Assembly: GCA_022360315.1 (NCBI GenBank)
Contig: JAKSDA010000434.1
Coordinates: forward strand, 1 to 64,000
Origin: Pseudomonadota bacterium
Lineage (GTDB): Bacteria > Myxococcota_A > Polyangia > Haliangiales > Haliangiaceae
Direction of reading: 5' to 3'
DNA length: 64,000 nucleotides
Positions 1 to 7,587 of this stretch are shown one piece after another; position 1 is the stretch's first letter, and every line of letters starts with the position of its first letter. The position numbers and the translations under genes were made by a program. The notes under the pieces were generated by a model, which saw only the letters and a list, made by a program, of their open reading frames with translations, did not search any database and was not told the DNA's origin.

Positions 1-136
1 CTAAGCCAGTAGGGTCGTCCAGCGCGTCGAGGGCAAGGCGCGAAGAGGGAGCATAGTGGGCCTACGTGACCGATGAGCAACACAGCCATCGGCGGGCTGG
101 TCGGCCGTAATGGGTACTTACTTGCGGGTCGCGGTA

Positions 137-1567
137 CTAAGACAAGTGGATTTCTTTGGGGACCTTGTAGCTCGCGAGCCGCTCCCGGCAGAAGGCTCGT
201 ATCTGTTTCGGAGAGACGCTGCCCGATTCATTCAGGGTCAGCTTCGCACAGATAGCCACTGCCCCGATAATTCGATCCTGATTTTGAGACCTTTCGAGGT
301 ATACATCGACATCCCGCACAGCGGGATGCAACAGCAGGACGGCTTTGAGCTCAAGGGGATCGACCTTGTTGCCGTAGATGTTGAAGATGTTCTTCTTCAG
401 GCCGGAGAAGTATAGATAACCATCCTCATCCAACTTGCCGAGGTCTCCGGTGCGAAGCCACCCGTCCCGCAAAATCTTCTGGGTGCTCGCGGGATCACGA
501 TGATACTCGGCCATCGTGGTCGGGCTGAGGATGGCGATCTCACCAACACGACCCGGGCCGAGCGGCTCCCAGTCTTCATCCAGAATACGGATCCATATAT
601 CCCGCCTGCCCGGGATGCCCAGAGTGCCATGCTTGTTTTTGGAACTGGGAGGGTTACAGATGATGGGAAGGGACTCGGTCAATCCATAGCCCTGGACGAT
701 GCGGCTCCCGAGCACTGTCTCGACTTGCTCTTGTAGCGCCGCCGGCATGAAGTCGCCCCCGGTCACGCAAAGCCGCAGAGAGCTGAGGTCGAAGCGGTCC
801 CTGCGCCGGTAGCCGACCACGTACTCAAAGATCGCTGGAACGGCGGTCAGGATGGTAATCCGGTAGTCCTGGATCGCTCTCAAGATAGCCCTGGGACTGT
901 AATTGCGAATGATGACGAGCGTCCCGCCCCGAATCAGCCCCGAGTTGATACAGCCGGACAACGCGTAGACATGCGCCATGGGCAGAATGATCAAAAATCT
1001 GTCCTGTACCGAAAAACCCTGATGTCGCGTGTACCCGGTGGCGGCATAGATATGGTTGCCGTGGGTCAACACCGCCCCTTTCGCGCGGCCTGTTCCCACA
1101 TAACAGTAGTTGATGCTGGCCGTCGTTTCGCTGCGGACATGCCGGACCTGGTCTTCGCCCTCTATTGCGTTCACCTCCAGCCCGTCGATGGAAACCGTAC
1201 GCAGCTCAGAAGACAGTCGCGCAGCTTCCGGGTTCTCGTCCAGCCAGGCGTCACAGGTGACCAGGAGGCGCGCTTCGCTGTCCCGGAGAATGTGCGCGAT
1301 CTCCCAGCAACGAAACTCGGATTTGATGGGGACAGAGATGGCGCCGATCTTGAGCGCCGCGAAGTGATAGATCAGGAATGGCAGTCCGTTGGGGAGGACG
1401 ATGAGGATCGGGTCTCCTTTACGGACCCCCCACCGCTCATAGAGGGCACCGGCCGCGGCGATCAGCCGCCAAAACTCTCGGAAGGTCGTCCTCTGCTCCC
1501 CGACGACCACAGCGTCCTTGTCGGGGTAGCGCCTCGAGTTCCACCGGATCAGACTCGTGAAGTTCAA
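137..1567 (-). CDS. AMP-dependent acyl ligase with degenerate motifs, 3'-truncated
   Basis: Member of the ANL (acyl-CoA synthetase/adenylation) superfamily. Recognisable core motifs include YGLTES, the RTGDLG hinge-side motif and an NIYGNKVDPLE stretch, so the fold is clear. Two catalytic motifs are abnormal. The P-loop reads VGTGRAKG where the family has SGTTGxPKG (one residue shorter, proline replaced). The protein stops at KVPKEIHLS, just before the A10 motif that carries the adenylation lysine. I chose a TTG start at 1567 because it overlaps the upstream radical-SAM stop codon by four bases (TTGA) and sits just before the conserved N-terminus; an in-frame ATG at 1714 would overlap that gene by 150 bp. 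It is last in an ACP-rSAM-rSAM-ligase operon. It may be a pseudoenzyme, a half-reaction enzyme or a decaying gene. The family call is firm; activity is doubtful. Confidence 0.85.
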   Translation of the reverse strand: MNFTSLIRWNSRRYPDKDAVVVGEQRTTFREFWRLIAAAGALYERWGVRKGDPILIVLPNGLPFLIYHFAALKIGAISVPIKSEFRCWEIAHILRDSEARLLVTCDAWLDENPEAARLSSELRTVSIDGLEVNAIEGEDQVRHVRSETTASINYCYVGTGRAKGAVLTHGNHIYAATGYTRHQGFSVQDRFLIILPMAHVYALSGCINSGLIRGGTLVIIRNYSPRAILRAIQDYRITILTAVPAIFEYVVGYRRRDRFDLSSLRLCVTGGDFMPAALQEQVETVLGSRIVQGYGLTESLPIICNPPSSKNKHGTLGIPGRRDIWIRILDEDWEPLGPGRVGEIAILSPTTMAEYHRDPASTQKILRDGWLRTGDLGKLDEDGYLYFSGLKKNIFNIYGNKVDPLELKAVLLLHPAVRDVDVYLERSQNQDRIIGAVAICAKLTLNESGSVSPKQIRAFCRERLASYKVPKEIHLS

Positions 1568-3048
1568 CGCACTGCCATTGACCTTCGCCCGATCCCGAGC
1601 TGCACCAGGCCCTGGGGTGGGTGGTGCTGGATCGGTTGCTTCCCGACCAACGGTTCCCAGTCCATTGGTGGGTCCACCCATGGCTTCGTATCCGGCTTGT
1701 AGGGAGTAGCCCACTGATTGACGATATTGGGGTTGCGCCGTTCGATCTTATTCCATCGTCGGACGAGCTTCTCCTTGCGCAGATTCATCGGGTGACAGTG
1801 GTTCTTCACGCAGTAGTAGAGGAGCTTCCGCGCCTCTTCCGGCGTGAAGTTTGGGTGTTCCTGGACCAGATGGAGAGCCGTGTAATGGCTCCAGTCCTTG
1901 TCCACGATTCTTCCCGCTGCATCGACCTCGTCGTAGAGATCGGTACCGGGGAAGGGCGTCGTGATCCAGAAAATGGCACCATAGAGGGCCGGGAACATGT
2001 CGAGCTTGGCCACGTCCTCCTTCACGCTCTCCTCGGTGTCGTTGTCCATGCAGATCATGTAGGTGCCAAAAGCAAAACAGCCCAACTCGTGGAGACGCTT
2101 GAGCAGAGCCGTCGTCTTGTTCGGTGTGTTGCCCTTGCGCACATTCTGGAGCGACACCGGGTTCATCGACTCGATACCGACGTAGACGTTGGTCAGGCCG
2201 TGCTCGTGAAGCTCATCGATGTTGCGAACCAGTACGTCGATTCGCGACGTACAGGTGAAGGTCATCTCGCGCTTCTCCATGGCCTCGATGACCTCCTTGG
2301 CGTGCTGCTTCCTCTGCAGGAATGTCTCATCGACCACGGTGATGTGCTTGATGCCGCGTTCTCGGTAGAAATCGAGGATCTTTTCGACCTCGGGAAGCGG
2401 CGTCGCGGCGAGCTTTTTGTAGTAGCGAGGCCCCGAACAGAAGTTGCACGGTGCCCGGCAACCGCGTATGGCGAACAGATAACCGGTGGGGACTTCTTCG
2501 AGAAAGTAGTCGTACTTGTGGCTGAGGTCGGGATGTCGGAATTCCGTGATCTCTTCGCCCTCGAGTAGCAACTTGAGCTCGTACTCGGAGTAGCTGTCGA
2601 ATACGCGATCGAAGTGGGCGTCGATCCCGGGGGTGCTAACTCCATGCCCACCGCCCCATACCTCTGGGATGCCTGCTTCCCTGGCCATCTTGGCCATCTT
2701 GGCCGCCGCGCCGGAGGTATAGGTCCAGAAGCTTATACCGAGCACGTCATAGCGCTCGGACTTCAGCGCCGACTCGTACTCATCCCACGTCGGATATTCG
2801 AGAATATCGACAGAAGGTACGTTTGCCTTGATGAAACGAGTAGCGTAGTTGGGCAGAGTAAAGCCGTTGACGTACTCGATGTTGTTACCCGCCATGAAGC
2901 ATTCATCAATGCTACGAAGGGTAGGGGTACGGCGATGAGCCCTGGCGGTCAGGACGATGTCCTCCACCGGAATAGTGCTGAGAAGCATTTTTTTGCGTTT
3001 CATCTCTTCTACCTTATCCGCGGTTAGCTTCACTCCGACGGTCGACAT
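1564..3048 (-). CDS. B12-binding-like radical SAM enzyme (first of pair)
   Basis: Radical SAM protein of 494 residues. The 4Fe-4S cluster motif CRAPCNFC (CxxxCxxC, about residues 197-204) is preceded by a Rossmann-like region with a GGGHGVSTP turn (about 95-160) typical of cobalamin-binding-type radical SAM proteins, although no DxHxxG cobalamin histidine motif is obvious. The radical SAM barrel runs to about residue 400 (VYVGIESMNP, FGTYMICMDND). A basic C-terminal tail follows. Start ATG 3048 overlaps the end of the upstream radical-SAM gene by 35 bp; in-frame GTG 3033 or ATG 3006 are alternatives. Substrate is unknown. The ACP gene two genes upstream suggests a carrier-bound acyl substrate, which is inference. 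Confidence 0.9.
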   Translation of the reverse strand: MSTVGVKLTADKVEEMKRKKMLLSTIPVEDIVLTARAHRRTPTLRSIDECFMAGNNIEYVNGFTLPNYATRFIKANVPSVDILEYPTWDEYESALKSERYDVLGISFWTYTSGAAAKMAKMAREAGIPEVWGGGHGVSTPGIDAHFDRVFDSYSEYELKLLLEGEEITEFRHPDLSHKYDYFLEEVPTGYLFAIRGCRAPCNFCSGPRYYKKLAATPLPEVEKILDFYRERGIKHITVVDETFLQRKQHAKEVIEAMEKREMTFTCTSRIDVLVRNIDELHEHGLTNVYVGIESMNPVSLQNVRKGNTPNKTTALLKRLHELGCFAFGTYMICMDNDTEESVKEDVAKLDMFPALYGAIFWITTPFPGTDLYDEVDAAGRIVDKDWSHYTALHLVQEHPNFTPEEARKLLYYCVKNHCHPMNLRKEKLVRRWNKIERRNPNIVNQWATPYKPDTKPWVDPPMDWEPLVGKQPIQHHPPQGLVQLGIGRRSMAVR

Positions 3049-4702
3049 TGGTTAGTGAGGTCAAACGATCCGGTGGGATTAGAGCCTCTTTGGACAAAAA
3101 AGTCGGAGCATAGTCACGTACTGAGAGTTCGGGCTCGTTCGGAGTCTCTTCCAGCTGCTGACGCTTGATGTCCTCGAGGGCAAAAATCCGGGCAATGAGC
3201 TCCGATTGGGCCTGTTGCTCCGAACTCGGGGGGCCGAGCTCGGCAATGACCTCGTCCACCATGTCGGTCACCTGGCGACGAATATCCTCGTTGGGCAAGT
3301 ACTCGCCTGTCCTGAGAAATAGCGGCAGCGCCTCCTTGACCCTGCCGGCGTAGAGGTTCGCCCGCCTGCGTAGACTCGAATTGAGCGAGTTGCGGAGGTT
3401 CTTGTAGCCAGTAAACCACGTATCCACAATACGGTATATAGAAGGGCCGATCGCGTCGTAGAGCTGGTTGTATCCAGAGAATATGGCAGGGGTCAGCTCT
3501 CCGGGGCGGAAGTTGGGATGGCTGACGATCTCGGAGAAGAGGTCGGCGTCCTTGTACTCCAGGCTCATGATACGACTCTCGTCCTCCAACCGTTCGCGTA
3601 ACTTGGTACCTATAGCGGGCATCAAGTTGGAGATCTGAGCGGTCGAGGGGCGAAGGGAGGACAGAAAGTCGACTTCACCGGGGAGTTGCTCGGGCACGTG
3701 ATGATCGAGGCCGAAGATGATCGAGCCGGTCGTGGTGACGCCCAGAGAGTGGAGTTCGTCGAACAGACCCTTGACGTCGCGTCCGTCCCGTTTCTTGTAC
3801 GGCGCGCTCGACGACTCAACGCCGATCCAGACGTGGCCAAAGCCCTGAGCCACCAATTTCTCGATGTCGTGCTTGGACAGCGCCTTCACCGAGGCGAAGC
3901 CGGCGTAGCTGAACGTGGCTTCGCGATCGTCCTCGATGCACTGGCCCAGCTCAGCGAGCTTCCTCTTGTAGTACAGCATGAGGTCTTCCTCGTAGATGAG
4001 GAAGTTGTCGATGGTTCCCTTGCTGGCCCGGTACTGGCTCTTCATGGCCTCGTAGAGCTCACGGCCGTTCTTCAGGAACCCGACGCTGCGATATCCAAAG
4101 TAGGCCGAAGTGCTGCAAAAATCACAGGCATGAGGACAGCCGAAGCCGCTGGTGATGAGCCCGATGGTCTGTTTCCGTAGAAAATTGTAATTTTGAAAGA
4201 TCTTCAGGGTTATGTCCGCGCTCACATGAGGATGAACATAAGGAAGATCCGGCGACGCACCGAGAACTTCGCGCATGAAGCGCACGCCTTCGCCCGTGGA
4301 GATGTAGTCGGGCCCGAGATCCTTGACAGCGTGGAGAGCGGTGCCGAAACCGCCGACCACCACCTTGGCCTTGGGAGCGTGCTTGCGGGTCAGGGCGATC
4401 ATCTTGGCGAGTTTGCCGAAACCCTTGATGAGGAACGTAATTCCCACATAGTCGGGCTGCTTTTTCAGCTCCGCCACGAATTCCTCTATGCTCGGCCACT
4501 CGAGCACTCGCGTCTTCGCGGGCAGATTGGCGGCGAGGAGGTGCAGACCCGAAGCAGGCACATAGCTGCTCAGCGCGAACAGACCCGGCTCTCGAGTCAA
4601 CCTCGACGACAGGTAGTCAAGCAGCTCCTCATCGCCTTTTTTGTTGTATTTGCCTACTACCCCAAACGGTCGAAACACCGTTGTCAACAGTACTCGAGTC
4701 AT
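3014..4702 (-). CDS. B12-binding-like radical SAM enzyme (second of pair)
   Basis: Radical SAM protein of 562 residues. The N-terminal Rossmann-like region (about residues 55-150, with VVVGGFGTALHA) resembles the B12-binding module and is followed by the cluster motif CPHACDFC (about 189-196) and a barrel with VWIGVESSSAPYKKR and FGLDHH. An extended C-terminal helical region of about 150 residues is of unknown role. The gene lies 37 bp downstream of the ACP gene and overlaps the next radical-SAM gene, so the set is almost certainly one transcript. Paired radical SAM enzymes of this class often carry out methylation or ring and C-C bond chemistry on unactivated carbon; which of these applies cannot be read from the sequence. 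Confidence 0.9.
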   Translation of the reverse strand: MTRVLLTTVFRPFGVVGKYNKKGDEELLDYLSSRLTREPGLFALSSYVPASGLHLLAANLPAKTRVLEWPSIEEFVAELKKQPDYVGITFLIKGFGKLAKMIALTRKHAPKAKVVVGGFGTALHAVKDLGPDYISTGEGVRFMREVLGASPDLPYVHPHVSADITLKIFQNYNFLRKQTIGLITSGFGCPHACDFCSTSAYFGYRSVGFLKNGRELYEAMKSQYRASKGTIDNFLIYEEDLMLYYKRKLAELGQCIEDDREATFSYAGFASVKALSKHDIEKLVAQGFGHVWIGVESSSAPYKKRDGRDVKGLFDELHSLGVTTTGSIIFGLDHHVPEQLPGEVDFLSSLRPSTAQISNLMPAIGTKLRERLEDESRIMSLEYKDADLFSEIVSHPNFRPGELTPAIFSGYNQLYDAIGPSIYRIVDTWFTGYKNLRNSLNSSLRRRANLYAGRVKEALPLFLRTGEYLPNEDIRRQVTDMVDEVIAELGPPSSEQQAQSELIARIFALEDIKRQQLEETPNEPELSVRDYAPTFLSKEALIPPDRLTSLTNVDRRSEANRG

Positions 4703-4739
4703 ACTGAAATCCTTGTCGTGTAGATGGTTGGACAGACAC

Positions 4740-4979
4740 TCAGGAGTCGAGTTTTGACTCGATCAACGCGATCACATCACCCAACGTACGGAGTTCGCGA
4801 GCCTCGTCTTCGTCGATATCGATGTCGTACTCGACCTCTATGTCGGAAATGAGCTTGAGTGCTTTGACCGACTCCAAACCGTATTCGTCGGCAAGACTCA
4901 CGTCCAGCTTCACAGTGTCTGCCGAAATTTTCATTATTTCGGCAAACGTCGTTTTTACCTGGCTTGTTATTTCTGGCAT
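4740..4979 (-). CDS. Acyl carrier protein
   Basis: An acidic 79-residue protein with the ACP four-helix pattern. The phosphopantetheine attachment serine is S37 in YGLESVKAL; the usual D before the serine is replaced by E, a conservative change. Helix III/IV region includes ELRTLGDVIALIES. A free-standing ACP beside two radical SAM genes and an acyl-AMP ligase points to a dedicated carrier for an acyl or aminoacyl intermediate rather than the housekeeping AcpP, which normally sits in a fab operon. It appears to be the first gene of the ACP-rSAM-rSAM-ligase unit. The 243 bp upstream hold no gene and could contain the promoter. Confidence 0.92.
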   Translation of the reverse strand: MPEITSQVKTTFAEIMKISADTVKLDVSLADEYGLESVKALKLISDIEVEYDIDIDEDEARELRTLGDVIALIESKLDS

Positions 4980-5222
4980 TTCTATTTGACCGTTCGCTTC
5001 GATGGATGTTTGTATCTATTGTCGGCTCCTCACCGGACCACACTGCATAGGCGAGAATCTATAAAGCCTCACCGGATCCGAGATCCACAGCGCGGTACTG
5101 CGTTACCTGATCGCGTACTTCGTGTACTCTCCACGTGACTCCTCGCATCCGCCCTGTCTCGCTTGTGTCTCCCGAGCTAGTTGAGATTGTATAACACGAA
5201 CCCATAAGTCGAAAAAGTGTTC

Positions 5223-6209
5223 TCAGTTGCCGTGGAGTACCTCGTCGAAATACGACAGCACAGAGGGCGAGATCTGTAAACCGAGCTCGCGCATGCGAGC
5301 CATGTTGATGCTCGCGAAGCTTTTCTGGGAAACGACAAAACCCACCCCGTTCGGCTTGGAACCCTCGAGAATGGCTGCCGCCATTTTTCCAGTGGTTAGA
5401 CCCGCTTCCCGAAAACATCCTGCGACCGCGGCAGCAGCCCCAATCTGCGTTGCTTCGGGGTTGTTGTTCCACAGTAGAGGGATGCCTCTCTCGATGGCGA
5501 ACGTCGTCAGCGTCGTGGGGGCGTCCGCGCAGTAAACGCTGTCGTTGTAGGGCATCATCATCGCCCGACGCGGATCGATGGAGGCTAAACCCGCGCGGAG
5601 ATCGTCGAGGTCCCTATACACAAACTCACGATATTGCAAGCCGATAACGTAGCACAAACCGGCCAGGCTACGGTACCCGAGAAATTCTGAACCGTCCGAT
5701 ACCCACATCACACCCGGCTCGGCAGTGCGGAATCGACGATGGCGAGCCCTCATCTCTGGATGGCAGAAGACAGTGTTCTCGTAGAACGGTACGTAAATTC
5801 GCTCGACGTCGGTGAATAGCTTCCTAACGAATCGAAAATGCTTGTAGCTGGCCGTGAATGGTAGGGTGAGTACCATACCACTCACCGATTCCTTGTCACG
5901 GACTGACTCACCGACACCGTCGGGATGGGCGCCGTAGTAGACCACGGGAATAGACCCACCCAGCTTGGCCGCAATGATGGCGTTGGGGGTGCCGACCGCG
6001 TGTATTAGATCGGCCGGCTTTTCGAGTGCCCGGGCCAGCTGGGACTCGAGAGTCTCGAGGTCATTCGAGTCAATGAATTCGACCTCCACATTGTGGCCGA
6101 TACGAAAGCCCCCTTCGGCGAGCCCCTCGAGAAAGCACCGGACACGTACCTGGTCCTGGGGAGCTTTGGAAGTAAGGGTATATGAGTTCAGAATCAGCAC
6201 TCTCTTCAA
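5223..6209 (-). CDS. ABC_sub_bind-family periplasmic-binding-like protein without signal peptide
   Basis: A 328-residue protein with the type I periplasmic-binding fold of the ABC_sub_bind family (PF04392-like). Indicative segments are HAVGTPNAIIAAKLG, IPVVYYGAHPDG, a central SDGSEFLGYRSLAG and a late GIPLLWNNNPEA segment. Members of this family are normally exported and start with a signal peptide or lipobox. Here the protein begins MKRVLILNSYTLTSKAPQDQ, which is already the first beta strand of the fold, and no upstream in-frame signal sequence is apparent. No ABC permease or ATPase is adjacent. It may act in the cytoplasm as a ligand sensor or carrier for the neighbouring pathway. The ATG 6209 start is the only sensible one seen. 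Confidence 0.75.
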   Translation of the reverse strand: MKRVLILNSYTLTSKAPQDQVRVRCFLEGLAEGGFRIGHNVEVEFIDSNDLETLESQLARALEKPADLIHAVGTPNAIIAAKLGGSIPVVYYGAHPDGVGESVRDKESVSGMVLTLPFTASYKHFRFVRKLFTDVERIYVPFYENTVFCHPEMRARHRRFRTAEPGVMWVSDGSEFLGYRSLAGLCYVIGLQYREFVYRDLDDLRAGLASIDPRRAMMMPYNDSVYCADAPTTLTTFAIERGIPLLWNNNPEATQIGAAAAVAGCFREAGLTTGKMAAAILEGSKPNGVGFVVSQKSFASINMARMRELGLQISPSVLSYFDEVLHGN

Positions 6210-6390
6210 GAGGAAGCTCCTTGTGCGGCTGAACCATCACACCATTTATCACCAGCATTTGCTGGCATTCAGTCGACGAATCTATCGTGGAAACATATAA
6301 AGAACAGATTGCTTCGTTGACCCAATCAACTGACAGCACGTCCCCGATTTACTCGCATGCATACTACAACTAGGCCCGAGCTGTGCTCAA

Positions 6391-6435
6391 GAGAGACGTT
6401 AGCGTAAATTAGAGAGAGGCGTTAGCCTAAATTAG
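6391..6435. repeat. Tandem 22-bp direct repeat, possible operator
   Basis: Two copies of a 22-bp sequence (6391-6412 and 6414-6435) separated by one base and differing at two positions; the shared core is CGTTAGCSTAAATTAG. They sit in the 391-bp gap between the minus-strand ABC_sub_bind gene and the plus-strand hydrolase, upstream of the latter. The 23-bp period is about two helical turns, which fits a regulator binding two sites on one face. No other structure was recognised in the gap. Confidence 0.6.
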
Positions 6436-6600
6436 GAAGTCAAGACATTATGAAGTACCTCGACTGCTACGGTCGGGCTAAACCGACCTGGCAGCATCCG
6501 CGTGGTCGTGATGTGGAGCTCATCGAGAGCCAGCCTCACGCGCGACGCTTTTTGCTGCGAGCTGAATCCGATGTTCTGGCTCGCTGTGTCGAACGGAACC

Positions 6601-7587
6601 ATGACTGGTAATTTGCCATCGAGACATGTCTCCGAACTTCAGTTGCACGCCGAGTCCCGCACCTTCAGGGTCGACGCCCATACCCGCGTGGTCGCGCTGT
6701 GTAACTGGCAACCGGACCGCCACCGTTGCCCCACTCTCATTTTGCTGCACGGACTGACTGCTGACGCCAACAGCACCTATATAGTGCGTACCGCAAGCAC
6801 AGCTTGGCATCAGGGCTGCAACATTGTTCGCCTCAACATGCGGAACTGCGGTGGCACCGAGGCCCTCACGCCCACCCTCTATCACTCTGGACTCACCGAG
6901 GATCTACGTGCTGTTGCTACCGAGCTGGGCGAACAAGACGGCCTATCACCGATCATCCTATTGGGGTTCTCGATGGGGGGAAACATCGTCCTCAAGCTGT
7001 CGGGAGAGCTGGGTGAGCACGTACCTCGATGGCTGGTCGGTGCGGTTGCGGTGTCACCGCCCGTGCAACTCGCTGTCACCTCGGCGATCCTGCACAAACC
7101 CGCGAACCGGCACTACTCCAGCCACTTTTTCCGCGGCCTCAGGGCGTTCTACAAGCGCAAGGCTGCGCTGTTCCCCGATCGTTATTCCGTCGCGCGCCTG
7201 CGGGGGCTCCGTTGTACCTACGATTTCGACGACCACATCATAGCGCCGAACTTTGGTTTCGACAGCGCTGACCACTACCATGAATGCAGCAGCTCTTTGC
7301 AGTACGTACCGCAAATCAGGCTCCCCACCCTGATCCTGGCTGCCGACGACGACCCATTCATCCCGGTACAGATGTTCCAGAGCGCCGAGATACGTGCGAA
7401 TGCTGATGTCGTGGTGGATATACAATCGCTGGGCGGCCATCTGGGCTTTCAGGAACGCACCGCTGAGGACGGCAGCTTCCGCGTCGCAGAGCGGGTGGTG
7501 CGATTCGTGGCCGAGGATCTCGGGTTCGCATCCCTTATCTCCGGAAACGCTCCAGGATCTGTGACATCTTCAGACGCACCAGAGTGA
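6601..7587 (+). CDS. Alpha/beta hydrolase, YheT family
   Basis: A 328-residue serine hydrolase of the YheT/EMB8 group. The nucleophile elbow is GFSMGGN (Ser about residue 124), the oxyanion-side motif LLHGLTADAN is at about 49, the acid is in AADDDPFIP and the histidine in GGHLGF. The segment YDFDDHIIAPNFGF followed by HYHECSSS matches the family-specific region after the nucleophile. I chose ATG 6601; ATG 6502 is possible but adds 33 residues with no family resemblance. The 3' end overlaps the convergent fatty acyl-AMP ligase gene by 53 bp. Related enzymes cleave esters or thioesters of lipid-like substrates, so release or editing of an acyl product of the neighbouring pathway is a reasonable guess. 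Confidence 0.85.
   Translation: MTGNLPSRHVSELQLHAESRTFRVDAHTRVVALCNWQPDRHRCPTLILLHGLTADANSTYIVRTASTAWHQGCNIVRLNMRNCGGTEALTPTLYHSGLTEDLRAVATELGEQDGLSPIILLGFSMGGNIVLKLSGELGEHVPRWLVGAVAVSPPVQLAVTSAILHKPANRHYSSHFFRGLRAFYKRKAALFPDRYSVARLRGLRCTYDFDDHIIAPNFGFDSADHYHECSSSLQYVPQIRLPTLILAADDDPFIPVQMFQSAEIRANADVVVDIQSLGGHLGFQERTAEDGSFRVAERVVRFVAEDLGFASLISGNAPGSVTSSDAPE

Noticed and set aside
1-136. Possible gene fragment at the left edge
   Set aside because: Too short, and neither strand gives a recognisable protein end.
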